From the NCBI RefSeq assembly GCF_900101505.1, contig NZ_FMZI01000010.1, positions 1 through 64,000 on the forward strand: a DNA stretch of 64,000 nt, given 5' to 3'. The position numbers were made by a program, and so were the translations under genes. Each line of letters begins with the position of its first letter. Position 1 is the first letter of the stretch. Source of the DNA: Antarctobacter albus. GTDB taxonomy: Bacteria; Pseudomonadota; Alphaproteobacteria; Rhodobacterales; Rhodobacteraceae. The notes under the pieces are model-generated. The model saw nothing but the letters and a program-made list of their open reading frames with translations. It ran no database searches and was not told the origin of the DNA. Positions 8,710 through 17,460 of this stretch are shown here, one piece after another.

Positions 8710-9766
8710 CCTGGCTCAACTGCGGCAGAGCGTCGAGATGCCGGAGAGCCCGAAACCTGTGGTGGTCTTCGGCGCAGGGTCCATCGTGACCGATGCGCAT
8801 CTGCCGGCCTATCGCGATCTTGGCGTGCCGGTGGCGGGGATATTCGATCCCGACAGCGCAAAGGCGGTCGAGGTCGCCGAGGCATGGGGCACCAAGGCGC
8901 TTGCCTCGATGGAGGAGGCCGTGGGGCAGGGGGACGCGGTCTATGACCTCGCCGTGCCGCCCGTGGCGATCCCCGGCATCCTTGAGGCGCTGCCCGATGG
9001 TGCGGTGGCGATTATCCAGAAGCCGCTGGGCTCGGACCTCGCCGAGGCCGATGCGATCATCCGCATCCTGCGCCGCAAGGGCATCAAGGCGGCGGTGAAC
9101 TTCCAACTGCGCTTTGCCCCGATGAGCCTGGCGCTCAAGGATGCGGTGGCGCGCGGTCTATTGGGCGAGATCGTCGATTTCGACGCCTGGCTGGCGCTCG
9201 ACACGCCCTGGCATCTCTGGGAGTTCCTGGCCGATCTGCCGCGGGTCGAAATCCTGTTGCACTCGATCCACTACCTGGACTTCGTGCGTGACCTGATGGG
9301 CAACCCGCAGGGCGTCCATGCCCGCACCATGGGGCACCCGTCCTCGACCGTGTCCAACACCCGCACGGCGATGATGCTGGACTATGGCGACAAGGCGCGC
9401 TGTGCCCTGTCGATCAACCACAACCACAGTTTCGGGCGCAAGTTCCAGGCCTGCGAGTTCCGCATCTGCGGCACCAAGGGCGCGGCTTACATGAAGCTCG
9501 GCGTGAACCTGGATTATCCCAACGGCGAGCCGGACGAGCTGTGGCTGAATACCGGCGGCGATTGGGAACAGGTGGACCTGCAAGGCAACTGGTTCATCGC
9601 CGCCTTCCACGGGCGGTTTGCCCAGGTCCAGCGCTTTGCCGTCGGGCTGGACGACAGGCTCGAAGGTTCCGCCGAAGACGCCTGGCACACAATGGCACTG
9701 GTCGAGGCAGCCTATGAAAGCTCTGCCCGGCCGATGCATCCGATCAAGGAGGCACCTGATGCTTGA
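8702..9766 (+). CDS. Gfo/Idh/MocA-family oxidoreductase
   Basis: NAD(P)-dependent oxidoreductase of 354 residues. The N-terminal Rossmann strand and loop are VVVFGAGSIVTDAHLPAY, and the family EKP motif appears as IIQKPLGSDLAEAD (Gln for Glu). The C-terminal domain contains HSIHYLDFVRDLMG, equivalent to the conserved His-containing region. Such enzymes oxidise sugars or sugar derivatives at a ring carbon; here it is a candidate for the first oxidation of the sugar to its lactone. It overlaps the mutarotase by 8 bases and the next gene by 8 bases, so it is translationally coupled. Confidence 0.8.
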   Translation: MTDLAQLRQSVEMPESPKPVVVFGAGSIVTDAHLPAYRDLGVPVAGIFDPDSAKAVEVAEAWGTKALASMEEAVGQGDAVYDLAVPPVAIPGILEALPDGAVAIIQKPLGSDLAEADAIIRILRRKGIKAAVNFQLRFAPMSLALKDAVARGLLGEIVDFDAWLALDTPWHLWEFLADLPRVEILLHSIHYLDFVRDLMGNPQGVHARTMGHPSSTVSNTRTAMMLDYGDKARCALSINHNHSFGRKFQACEFRICGTKGAAYMKLGVNLDYPNGEPDELWLNTGGDWEQVDLQGNWFIAAFHGRFAQVQRFAVGLDDRLEGSAEDAWHTMALVEAAYESSARPMHPIKEAPDA

Positions 9767-10205
9767 GCAGGTCAAATACTACGAGGACTACGAGATCGGC
9801 GAAGGCCGCGAGACCGTGGGCCGCACCATCACCGAGACCGATTTCGTCGTCCATGCGGGCCATTCCGGCGACTTCTTTCCGCATCATCTGGACGAGGAAT
9901 TCTGCAAGACGCTGCCCTTCGGCAAGCGGATCGCCCATGGCACCATGGTCTTTACCATCGGGGTCGGTCTGACCGCGACGATCATCAACCCGGTGGCCTT
10001 TTCCTATGGCTATGACCGGATGCGTTTCATCACGCCGGTCTTCATCGGCGATACGATCCGCAGCAAGGTCGAGATCATCGGCAAGGAGGTCATGGAGAAA
10101 CGTCCGGGCTATGGCCGTGTGTCGGAGCGGCTGGCCGTGTTGAAACACAGCGGCGAAACTGCGCTGGTGGCCGATCACATCTACATGGTGGAGATGAAAT
10201 CGTGA
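9759..10205 (+). CDS. MaoC-like hot-dog dehydratase
   Basis: A 148-residue single hot-dog domain protein. FFPHHLDEEFCK and PFGKRIAHGTMVFTI correspond to the Asp/His active-site segment of MaoC (R)-specific enoyl-CoA hydratases (D-x4-H or N-x4-H-type motif followed by HG). The start at ATG 9759 overlaps the end of the oxidoreductase gene; the last bases overlap the next start (GTGA at 10202-10205). MaoC proteins usually act on CoA thioesters, so its place in a sugar-acid operon is unexpected. It may act on a non-CoA hydroxy-acid or on a side product. Confidence 0.75.
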   Translation: MLEQVKYYEDYEIGEGRETVGRTITETDFVVHAGHSGDFFPHHLDEEFCKTLPFGKRIAHGTMVFTIGVGLTATIINPVAFSYGYDRMRFITPVFIGDTIRSKVEIIGKEVMEKRPGYGRVSERLAVLKHSGETALVADHIYMVEMKS

Positions 10206-10516
10206 GCGGTCCGTTTCTGTTGTTGCACGAGACGGATAACGTGCTTGTCGCGCGTCAGGTCGCGCCCGAGGGGCTGGAGGTTGCGCTTGAAGTCGGTCCC
10301 GTGACGCTCTCGCGCCTGATCCCGCTGGCGCACAAGATTGCGCGGCACGACATCGCGGAGGGCGCCAAGATCCTGAAATACGGCATGCCGATCGGCGTGG
10401 CGACGCAGGAAATCGCGGCGGGGGAGCATGTGCATGTGCACAACATCCGGTCCGATTATACGCCGACCCATGCCTTGCAGGATGCGGATGGCGTCAGCGC
10501 GGGGGTGGCACAATGA
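10202..10516 (+). CDS. UxaA-type dehydratase, small SAF-domain subunit
   Basis: A 104-residue SAF domain protein corresponding to the N-terminal domain of altronate/galactarate dehydratases: LLHETDNVLVARQVAPEGLEV, then VPLAHK-like LIPLAHKIARHDI and KYGMPIGVATQEIAAGEHVHVHN, which are classic UxaA N-terminal motifs. It begins with GTG 10202 overlapping the MaoC gene and ends in ATGA overlap with the large subunit. In some bacteria both domains are one polypeptide; here they are split into two coupled genes. Confidence 0.85.
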   Translation: MSGPFLLLHETDNVLVARQVAPEGLEVALEVGPVTLSRLIPLAHKIARHDIAEGAKILKYGMPIGVATQEIAAGEHVHVHNIRSDYTPTHALQDADGVSAGVAQ

Positions 10517-11712
10517 CTGACCTGACAGGCTATCCCAGGGCCGATGGCCGCAAAGGCATCCGCAACACGGTTGTGGTGGCCTACCTGGTGGAGTGCGCGC
10601 ATTTCGTGGCATCGAAAATCGTCACCGGGTTTCCGGACGACGACGTGCAACTGATCGGCTTTCCGGGCTGTTTCCCGAACGACTACGCCGCCAACATGAT
10701 GGATCGGCTCTGCACCCATCCGAACGTGGGCGCGGTGCTGTTCGTCTCGCTGGGCTGCGAGAGTTTCGACAAGGTGCGTGCCTCGACGGCGGTGTCCGAG
10801 TCCGGCCGTCCGGTCAAGACGCTGGTGATCCAGAAGGCGGGCGGCACGGCCTCAACCGTGGAGGCCGGTCGCGACTGGGTGCGCGGCGCCTTGGGCGAGA
10901 TCGCGGATATCCAGCGGGTGCCGATGGGCATCGACGAGCTGATCGTCGGCACGGTCTGCGGCGGTTCCGACGGCACCTCGGGCATTTCGGGCAACCCGGC
11001 GGCGGGTAAGGCATTCGACATGCTGGTGCAGGAGGGGGCCGCCTGCATCTTCGAAGAAACCGGCGAACTTATCGGCTGCGAGGAGATCATGGCGGACCGC
11101 GCCATGACGCCGGAGCTGGGCCAGGCCCTGCGCGAGAGCGTGCAGAAGGCAGAACGCTATTACGCGACGCTGGGCTATGGCTCTTTCGCGGCGGGGAACG
11201 CGGCCGGGGGCCTCTCGACCATCGAGGAAAAGAGCCTTGGCGCCTATGTCAAATCCGGCGACTCGCCGATTTCCGGGCTGATCAAGCCGGGCGACATTCC
11301 CCCGCGCGGGGGCCTCTACCTGATGGACGTGGTGCCGGACGGCGACGTGCGTTTCGGCTTTCCCAACATCTCGGACAATGCCGAGATCGTCGAGATGATC
11401 GCCAGCGGCGCGCATCTGTCGCTCTTCGTCACCGGGCGCGGCTCTGTCGTCGGATCGGCGATTTCGCCGGTCATCAAGATCTGTGCCAACCCGGAGACCT
11501 ATCGCGCCCTGTCCGACGACATGGACGTGAACGCGGGCGACATCATCGAAGGGGTGCGCAGCATCGAGGCCGTCGGACAGGAGATCCGCGACCTCGTAGT
11601 CGCGACCGCCGCAGGTGCACAGACCAAGTCAGAGGCCATGGGCCACAGGGAATTCATCCTGACCTACAAATCATTCGCGCCCATCGGGCCGGCCTGCCTG
11701 CCCGCTGCGTGA
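10513..11712 (+). CDS. UxaA-type (altronate/galactarate dehydratase family) large subunit
   Basis: Iron-dependent sugar-acid dehydratase catalytic subunit, 399 residues. Recognisable motifs are GYPRADGRKGIRN at the N-terminus, GCFPNDYAANMMDRL, SLGCESFDK, VCGGSDGTSGISGNPA and ETGELIGCEEIMADRA, with conserved Cys residues likely involved in metal binding. With the SAF subunit just upstream (4-base overlap) it would dehydrate a six-carbon aldonate to a 2-keto-3-deoxy acid. UxaA-family members acting on L-fuconate-like acids are known, which fits the SDR and FAH genes that follow. Confidence 0.85.
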   Translation: MTDLTGYPRADGRKGIRNTVVVAYLVECAHFVASKIVTGFPDDDVQLIGFPGCFPNDYAANMMDRLCTHPNVGAVLFVSLGCESFDKVRASTAVSESGRPVKTLVIQKAGGTASTVEAGRDWVRGALGEIADIQRVPMGIDELIVGTVCGGSDGTSGISGNPAAGKAFDMLVQEGAACIFEETGELIGCEEIMADRAMTPELGQALRESVQKAERYYATLGYGSFAAGNAAGGLSTIEEKSLGAYVKSGDSPISGLIKPGDIPPRGGLYLMDVVPDGDVRFGFPNISDNAEIVEMIASGAHLSLFVTGRGSVVGSAISPVIKICANPETYRALSDDMDVNAGDIIEGVRSIEAVGQEIRDLVVATAAGAQTKSEAMGHREFILTYKSFAPIGPACLPAA

Positions 11713-11725
11713 GAAGGAGACAAAC

Positions 11726-12463
11726 GTGAAAAGACTGAAAGGAAAGACCTGCGTCGTCACCGCCGCTGGTCAGGGGATCGGCCGCGCGACGGCAGAGCGG
11801 CTGGCGGCCGAGGGTGGCCGGGTGATCGCCACCGATATCAACGAGGCGGCACTTGCCGAACTCAACGCGATCGACGGGATCGAGGCCAGGCGGCTGGACG
11901 TGCTGGACGCCGGGGCCATCACAGCCTTCGCGGCAGAGGTCGGCACGGCGGACGTGCTCTTCAACTGCGCGGGGATCGTGCACAACGGCACCATCCTCGA
12001 GTCGACCGAGGACGAGTGGGATTTCGCTTTCGATCTCAACGCCAAGGCACAGTACCGCATGATCCGGGCCTTCCTGCCCGCGATGCTGGAGCAGAAAAGC
12101 GGCTCGATCATCAACATGAGCTCGGTGGCGGGGCCCGTAACCGGCCCGGTCAACCGTTTCGTCTACTCGGCCTCCAAGGCGGCGGTGGCGGGCATGACGC
12201 TGGCCATCGCGAATGACTACGTCACCCAAGGCATCCGCTGCAACGCCATCGCGCCCGGTACCGTGGATAGCCCCTCGCTGCATGACCGACTGCGGGCGAC
12301 CGGCGACTACGATGCCGCGCTCAAGACCTTTATCGGGCGTCAGCCCATGGGCCGCATTGGCAAGCCCGAGGAGATCGCCGCGCTGGTCGCCTACCTGGCG
12401 GCGGATGAGAGCGGGTTCACCACGGGGCAGGTCCACGTCATCGACGGCGGCTGGACCGCCTGA
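11726..12463 (+). CDS. SDR-family dehydrogenase (2-keto-3-deoxy-L-fuconate/rhamnonate dehydrogenase-like)
   Basis: Classical short-chain dehydrogenase of 245 residues: NAD-binding AAGQGIGRATAE (TGxxxGxG variant, residues about 13-24), Asp in TDINEAAL favouring NAD, NNAG-equivalent FNCAGIV, catalytic Ser in NMSSVAG, and YSASK. The C-terminus ends in GQVHVIDGGWTA. It is followed 23 bases later by an FAH hydrolase. In the oxidative L-fucose and L-rhamnose pathways an SDR oxidises C4 of the 2-keto-3-deoxyaldonate before hydrolytic cleavage, so the gene pair strongly suggests that step. Ribosome site GAGAAGGAG precedes the start. Confidence 0.8.
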   Translation: MKRLKGKTCVVTAAGQGIGRATAERLAAEGGRVIATDINEAALAELNAIDGIEARRLDVLDAGAITAFAAEVGTADVLFNCAGIVHNGTILESTEDEWDFAFDLNAKAQYRMIRAFLPAMLEQKSGSIINMSSVAGPVTGPVNRFVYSASKAAVAGMTLAIANDYVTQGIRCNAIAPGTVDSPSLHDRLRATGDYDAALKTFIGRQPMGRIGKPEEIAALVAYLAADESGFTTGQVHVIDGGWTA

Positions 12464-12486
12464 ACCGGAAACAAGGGAGTTCCCCC

Positions 12487-13326
12487 ATGAAATTTGCACG
12501 ATACGGAGAGCGCGGCGCGGAAAAACCCGCGCTGGTCGAAGAGGACGGCACGCTGCGTGACCTGTCGGCCCATGTGGACGACATCGCGGGCGACGCGCTG
12601 ACCCGGCTGGACACGCTGAAGGCGATCGACCCGGCCAGTCTGCCGAAGGTCGAGGGCACGCCGCGCCTGGGGGCCTGCGTCGGGCGCACCGGCAAGTTCA
12701 TCTGCATCGGCCTGAACTATGCCGATCATGCCGCCGAAAGCGGGCTGGAAGTGCCGCCCGAACCGGTGATCTTTGCCAAGTACACCTCGGCCATCTGCGG
12801 CCCGAATGATCCGATCATCATCCCGCGCGGTTCGGAAAAGACCGACTGGGAGGTCGAGCTGGGCTTTGTCATCGGCAAAAAGGCCAAATACGTCGACGAG
12901 GCAAACGCCATGGACCACGTCGCAGGGTTCTGCGTGATCAACGACGTCTCGGAACGCGCCTACCAGATCGAGCGGTCCGGCCAGTGGTCCAAGGGCAAGT
13001 CCTCGGACAACTTCGGCCCCACCGGTCCCTGGCTGGTAACGCCGGACGAGGTCGGCGACTTCGACAAGCTGCACATGTGGCTCGACGTGAACGGCGAGCG
13101 GATGCAGGATGGGTCGACCGCGACGATGGTCTACCGGGTGCCCTTCCTGATCTCCTACCTGTCGCAGTTCTTCACGCTGGAACCGGGCGACATCATCTCG
13201 ACGGGCACACCTCCGGGCGTGGGTCTGGGCTTCACCCCGCCGAAATATCTCAAGGCTGGCGACGAGGTTCGTCTGGGGATCGAGAAGCTGGGCGAACAGC
13301 GGCAGGTCTGCGTGGCCGACGACTGA
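12487..13326 (+). CDS. Fumarylacetoacetate hydrolase-family enzyme (2,4-diketo-3-deoxyaldonate hydrolase-like)
   Basis: FAH-superfamily protein of 279 residues. Metal-ligand segments are visible in DWEVELGFVIGKKAKY and CVINDVSER; ICIGLNYADHAAE and STGTPPGVGLG are family hallmarks. In oxidative deoxysugar pathways this family cleaves 2,4-diketo-3-deoxy-L-fuconate or -rhamnonate to pyruvate and lactate. That is the probable reaction here, since the SDR is directly upstream. It is the last gene of the operon: a hairpin terminator follows at 13351-13375. Confidence 0.8.
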   Translation: MKFARYGERGAEKPALVEEDGTLRDLSAHVDDIAGDALTRLDTLKAIDPASLPKVEGTPRLGACVGRTGKFICIGLNYADHAAESGLEVPPEPVIFAKYTSAICGPNDPIIIPRGSEKTDWEVELGFVIGKKAKYVDEANAMDHVAGFCVINDVSERAYQIERSGQWSKGKSSDNFGPTGPWLVTPDEVGDFDKLHMWLDVNGERMQDGSTATMVYRVPFLISYLSQFFTLEPGDIISTGTPPGVGLGFTPPKYLKAGDEVRLGIEKLGEQRQVCVADD

Positions 13327-13350
13327 ACGCCGCTGCATCGGACAGGACAA

Positions 13351-13375
13351 GGGCGCCCGCCGTGGCGCCCTTTTT
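13351..13375 (+). terminator. Rho-independent terminator of the sugar operon
   Basis: Stem GGGCGCC / GGCGCCC with a 6-base loop, followed directly by five T residues. It is 25 bases after the FAH-hydrolase stop codon. Confidence 0.85.
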
Positions 13376-13551
13376 CATGCGGGTCGACGGGCCAGGGAAT
13401 GCCGTCGAAACGGGCGCCGGATCAAAGCCTGTGCATGCATAGCGGGTCTGCGTTCAGCCGGGCCATTTCCCCCGCGTGCCGGATTGCACTCCGGGCCCGT
13501 CCCTTCTATGGGCATGATCCGAAAATCCTCCCAATTGAAAGGACTTGTACC

Positions 13552-14100
13552 ATGAAAGCCGGTGCTACCCTGCCCAACGTCACCTTCCACACGCGCGTGC
13601 GTGACGATGCCATCGAAGGCCCGAATCCATTTCGTTGGCAGGACATGACCACTGCCGATTATTTCAAGGGCAAGCGGGTCATCCTCTTCTCGCTGCCGGG
13701 GGCCTTTACGCCCACTTGCTCGACCTACCAGCTGCCGGGATTCGAGAAGAACGCCCAGGCCTTCCGCGACCTCGGCATCGACGAGATCTACTGCATGTCG
13801 GTCAACGACAGCTTCGTGATGAACCAGTGGGCCAAGTCGCAGAACCTCGAGTCGGTCAAGGTCATCCCCGATGGGTCCGGTGAGTTTTCCCGCCGCGTCG
13901 GGATGCTGGTCCGGAAGGACAACCTCGGCTTCGGGATGCGGTCCTGGCGCTATGCGGCGATCATCAACGACGGCGTGGTCGAAGCCTGGTTCGAAGAGCC
14001 GGGCATTTCCGACAACCACGGCGAAGACCCCTACGGCGAGTCCAGCCCGGAACGCCTGATGGACTACCTTGTCAACGAGAAGGCCGAAGCTGCCGCGTGA
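13552..14100 (+). CDS. Peroxiredoxin (Prx5-like, redoxin family)
   Basis: Thiol peroxidase of 182 residues. The active-site loop PGAFTPTCSTYQLPGF holds the peroxidatic Cys (about residue 59) in the PxxxTxxC context of the Prx5/AhpE-like group. Later segments IPDGSGEFSRRVGM and GFGMRSWRYAAIINDGVV match the family. It reduces H2O2 or organic peroxides in the cytoplasm, probably with glutathione or glutaredoxin in this subgroup. The start at 13552 follows GAAAGGA; upstream extension lacks coding character. Monocistronic: terminators lie on both sides. Confidence 0.9.
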   Translation: MKAGATLPNVTFHTRVRDDAIEGPNPFRWQDMTTADYFKGKRVILFSLPGAFTPTCSTYQLPGFEKNAQAFRDLGIDEIYCMSVNDSFVMNQWAKSQNLESVKVIPDGSGEFSRRVGMLVRKDNLGFGMRSWRYAAIINDGVVEAWFEEPGISDNHGEDPYGESSPERLMDYLVNEKAEAAA

Positions 14101-14127
14101 CCGGGCTTTCAGGGAGGAGTAGGATTG

Positions 14128-14153
14128 AAACGGGCCCTCGGGCCCGTTTTTTT
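14128..14153 (+). terminator. Rho-independent terminator after the peroxiredoxin gene
   Basis: Stem AAACGGGCCC / GGGCCCGTTT with a very short loop (the innermost pairs probably open), then a run of T to 14153. It separates the peroxiredoxin gene from the convergent CoA-transferase gene. Confidence 0.85.
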
Positions 14154-14164
14154 GTCCCGCGAAC

Positions 14165-15301
14165 CTACCAGCCGGAGTCGAGCAGGGCGTTGGCGTCGCC
14201 CAGTTCAGGGGCGGCGGTAGTGGAGGCAGGGCGAACCCCGTCGATGCGGATCGGCAGACGGGTCGTCTGCATGTTGACCTCTTCCCCGCGCGAGATCGGC
14301 TGCACCATCTCCAGCGTTTGCAGGACACCGCTTTCAACGACGCCGTCCCAGTCCATCACCGGTGCGGCCCAGATGTCGGCCTCGACGAATTTCGCCATCC
14401 AGTGATCCGTCTCCGCCGTCTTCAGGCGCGCAGCCAATCCGGCTTTGATCTCGTCCCGGCAGGCAAAGGCGTCACGCCCGGCGATCTCCGGGTCGAGCCC
14501 GGTAATCTGCGCCAACAGGTCCAGCTTGCCCATGGCAATGGCCACATGCCCGTCCGCCGTCTCGTAGACGCCGTAAGGCGCGGCAAGATAGGCATGAGCC
14601 GGGTTGTTGGCCGAGCGTGTCGGCGTGCGGTGGCCGTCGTTCAGCCAGGTGGTCAGAAGCTCGAACTGGAGATCGGCCAGCACCTCGATCAGCGAGGTTT
14701 CCACCTGTCCGCCGATGCCTTTCACGGCGCGGCGGTAGAGCAGGGCCAGCACCCCCTGCGTCAGCGAGGCCCCGGCCAGCACGTCGGCAATCGGAAGGCC
14801 CATGGCAACCGGCCCGTCATCCCGCGCACCTGACAGCCACATGACGCCGGACCGCGCCTGCGCCAGCAGATCCTGCCCCGGAAGATCGACCCAAGGCCCG
14901 TCAGAGCCATAGCCGGTCACAGTGCCGTAAACGACTGTCGGATTGACGGCCTTCACCGCCTCGTAGCCAAAGCCCAGCCGTTCCATCACCCCGGGGCGGA
15001 AGTTCTGCAGCACCACGTCTGCCTCGCGCACCAGCGTCCAGAGCTTGTCGCGGTCAGTCGCCGATTTCAGGTCCACAGCGAGCGAACGCTTGTTGCGGTT
15101 GATGGCGTGGAAGATCGTGCTTTCGCCACCGATCTTCGTATCGGTCAGGTAGAGATAGCGCGACAGGTCGCCCATACCGGCGCGTTCCACCTTGACGACG
15201 TCGGCGCCGAGGTCGGCGAGTTTCAGGGCACAGTATGGCCCAGCCAGGAATTGCGAGAAGTCGAGGACCTTGAGACCGTCGAGGGGCAACATGTCGGTCA
15301 T
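14165..15301 (-). CDS. CaiB/BaiF-family (class III) CoA-transferase
   Basis: Class III CoA-transferase of 378 residues. The N-terminus LDGLKVLDFSQFLAGPYC and KVERAGMGD are typical, as are NKRSLAVDLKS and LQNFRPGVMERLG. The catalytic Asp is expected in LPIADVLAG (about residue 170). These enzymes transfer CoA between organic acids, activating a carboxylate for further breakdown. Its start overlaps the stop of the upstream solute-binding-like gene by 4 bases, so the two are cotranscribed. The substrate cannot be read from sequence. Confidence 0.85.
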   Translation of the reverse strand: MTDMLPLDGLKVLDFSQFLAGPYCALKLADLGADVVKVERAGMGDLSRYLYLTDTKIGGESTIFHAINRNKRSLAVDLKSATDRDKLWTLVREADVVLQNFRPGVMERLGFGYEAVKAVNPTVVYGTVTGYGSDGPWVDLPGQDLLAQARSGVMWLSGARDDGPVAMGLPIADVLAGASLTQGVLALLYRRAVKGIGGQVETSLIEVLADLQFELLTTWLNDGHRTPTRSANNPAHAYLAAPYGVYETADGHVAIAMGKLDLLAQITGLDPEIAGRDAFACRDEIKAGLAARLKTAETDHWMAKFVEADIWAAPVMDWDGVVESGVLQTLEMVQPISRGEEVNMQTTRLPIRIDGVRPASTTAAPELGDANALLDSGW

Positions 15302-16437
15302 CCGTCGAAACTCTCGGTGAAACGGGATTGCAGCGCGTCAAGCGCGGCGTCCTGCATGCACTTTCCGGTCAGGGCATCCAGGATGATGTGCGAGGCCGCT
15401 TCCTGGAACCCCATGTAGCCCTTGTGCCGGGGCCGCAGCCAGGCAGCTTCGTGACTCATCCGGGTCTGGTGATAGGCCTTGCCGAAGCGGGCGTTGACCT
15501 GCGGGTCCGCCCAGGCAAAGGCATTGCCGGGCTGGCCGTTGTTCGCGGTGTAAAGCCCGCGCTGCACCTCTGCCGAGGCGACCCAGAGCGCGAATTCCGT
15601 GCAGATCTCCGGGTGTGTCGTACGGGCCGAGACAGCGAGGCCGGTGCCGCCGAGCGCCGAGCCGAGCGGGCCGCTTTCTCCCTCTGCCGGGATGTCGTGG
15701 TAGGTGACGATATTCGGGCGATAGCCGTCCTTTGCATAGGGTGCGTAGAGGTATGTGTAGGGGATCAGCGCAAAGCGATCCCCCTCGCTCAGCGCATCCA
15801 GTGCGGCGATCGGGTCCATGCCGTGACAGGCCGGGTCCACGAGGTCCGCCAGGGCCTGCATCGCCTCCAGTGTGCGCTTTGCCGCGGCGCGGTCGATGGG
15901 CAGGTCGCGTGTCACCGGGAATGCGCTGCCGATATTGGCCATGAGGGTAAAGAAGGACATCAGCACATGCGGCGGGCGCAGGGGCCAGAGCACGCGGCCG
16001 TCGCGGGCCTCGGCCATGATCTCTGACAGGCGCTTGGCCGGGGTAGGGCGCAGGTCGGGGCGGATCGCCTGCACCTGGCAGGCGGCATCGACCGGCAGCG
16101 CCCATTGGTGCCCGCCGTAGAAATAGCTGTGATAGCTCTTGCCGACGGTTTCCGCCTCCAGCCGCGCCAGCACCTCGGGGGCGCCGTGTCTGTCGATCGG
16201 CAGCAGGCAGCCGTCGGCCACCACCTCACCCACATGCGGATGGTCGATGATCATCATGTCATAGGCCTGCGCCAGTTCCTCGACCGGGGTGCTTTCGAAC
16301 CCCTGGAGGGATCGCTTGTCCCAGGTGATGGTCACATGCGGGTAACGCTCTTGGAAGGCGGCGCTGGCGGCGACAAGCGGATCGTATCCGCGCGGGTCGG
16401 ACCAGGTCATGCCTTTCAGGGTGCAGGCTTCGGTCAA
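15298..16437 (-). CDS. Solute-binding-protein-fold protein without signal peptide
   Basis: A 379-residue protein resembling family 1 extracellular solute-binding proteins (AASAAFQERYPHVTITWDKRS, MIIDHPHVGEV, WALPVDAACQVQ, SARTTHPEICTEFALWVASAEVQ) but with no hydrophobic leader. The best start is TTG 16437, five bases after a strong AGGAGG ribosome site; the protein then begins LTEACTLKGMTWSDPRGYDPL. The next upstream ATG (16479) would add 14 charged residues, also no leader. So the binding fold is probably cytoplasmic. It is paired with a CoA-transferase and lies divergent from an IclR regulator; it could act as a ligand sensor or carrier rather than a transport component. Confidence 0.7.
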   Translation of the reverse strand: MTEACTLKGMTWSDPRGYDPLVAASAAFQERYPHVTITWDKRSLQGFESTPVEELAQAYDMMIIDHPHVGEVVADGCLLPIDRHGAPEVLARLEAETVGKSYHSYFYGGHQWALPVDAACQVQAIRPDLRPTPAKRLSEIMAEARDGRVLWPLRPPHVLMSFFTLMANIGSAFPVTRDLPIDRAAAKRTLEAMQALADLVDPACHGMDPIAALDALSEGDRFALIPYTYLYAPYAKDGYRPNIVTYHDIPAEGESGPLGSALGGTGLAVSARTTHPEICTEFALWVASAEVQRGLYTANNGQPGNAFAWADPQVNARFGKAYHQTRMSHEAAWLRPRHKGYMGFQEAASHIILDALTGKCMQDAALDALQSRFTESFDG

Positions 16438-16474
16438 GGTTTTCCTCCTGTTTTCGCCAGAATAGCGCGGAGAC

Positions 16475-16486
16475 TTCACAAGTGAA
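16475..16486. promoter_or_regulatory. Possible operator in the IclR divergent promoter region
   Basis: TTCAC-AA-GTGAA, a 5-2-5 inverted repeat, lies between the leftward TTG start (16437) and the IclR gene (16572), next to an AT-rich tract. It is a plausible IclR binding site. The short length makes chance occurrence possible. Confidence 0.3.
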
Positions 16487-16571
16487 AGAGGATTTTATAT
16501 TTAATAGAGGCACGGTCTGCCATGTTGTCAGCGCAGCGCCGCACTAGGTATAAACGCCGGAGCACATCGGC

Positions 16572-17381
16572 ATGGAAACGCCCGGGGGCAGGATGACCAG
16601 CACGACAGAAGAGCGGCCCGAAGAGGAGAAATACCGTGCCCCGGCGCTTTCCAAGGGGCTGGACATACTCGAACTGCTCGCCTCCGAGGCAGAGGGGCTG
16701 ACCCAGGTGGAGATCGCCAAACAGCTGGGCCGGACCACCCCGGAGATTTTCCGGATGCTGATGGTCCTGCGCCAACGCGGTTATGTCGAACTGAACGCTG
16801 ATTACGACCGCTACCAGCTCACCACGAAGATGTTCGAGGTGGCCCACAGGCACCCGCCGATCCGGCGCCTCACCTCGATCGCCGGGGATGCGATGCAGCG
16901 GCTGGCGGACCAGCTGAACCAGTCGATCCATCTTGGCATCATCCATACGGGGCGGGTGCTGGTGATTGCGCAGGTGGATTGCCAGGACATCAACATTACC
17001 TCAGTCCGGCTGGGGGCGCATATCCCGATCTACGACACCGCCTCGGGGAGGGTGCTGGCTGCCTGGATGGACAAGCCGGCGCTGGAGGCACTGATCGCGG
17101 AAGTCGGCCGCGAACCCGCAGATAAATACAGTGCTTTCGTTAAGGATCTGCCGGACGTGCGCAAAATGGGCTATTGCGAGTCACCCTCGTTGACCATCGC
17201 AGGGGTTCAGAACATCTCGGCCCCGATCTTCGATTTTTCCGGGAAGGTCACGGCTGCGGTCACCATTCCCTTCATCCACCGGCTGACCGGGACTTCTGTC
17301 GCCACGGCCGAGGAGTGCCGCGAGCGGCTTGTCGCCATGGCGGCGGACATCTCGCGGCGGCTGGGCGCCGGCGCGCGCTAG
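16572..17381 (+). CDS. IclR-family transcriptional regulator
   Basis: A 269-residue regulator. Residues about 25-90 form the winged helix-turn-helix (ALSKGLDILELLASEAEGLTQ, then EIAKQLGRTTPEIFRMLMVL). The rest is the IclR effector-binding GAF-like domain (LGIIHTGRVLVIAQV, IYDTASGRVLAAW, PIFDFSGKVTAAVTI). It is divergent from the solute-binding-like/CoA-transferase pair, which it probably controls in response to a carboxylic acid. A second in-frame ATG eight codons in is possible as start. Confidence 0.85.
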   Translation: METPGGRMTSTTEERPEEEKYRAPALSKGLDILELLASEAEGLTQVEIAKQLGRTTPEIFRMLMVLRQRGYVELNADYDRYQLTTKMFEVAHRHPPIRRLTSIAGDAMQRLADQLNQSIHLGIIHTGRVLVIAQVDCQDINITSVRLGAHIPIYDTASGRVLAAWMDKPALEALIAEVGREPADKYSAFVKDLPDVRKMGYCESPSLTIAGVQNISAPIFDFSGKVTAAVTIPFIHRLTGTSVATAEECRERLVAMAADISRRLGAGAR

Positions 17382-17460
17382 GAGGTCACCGGCGCGCAGC
17401 GGGCGAATCTTCCATTCCGAATCGACCAACGGACCGGTCGGGCGGCCATGCGCCCTGACC

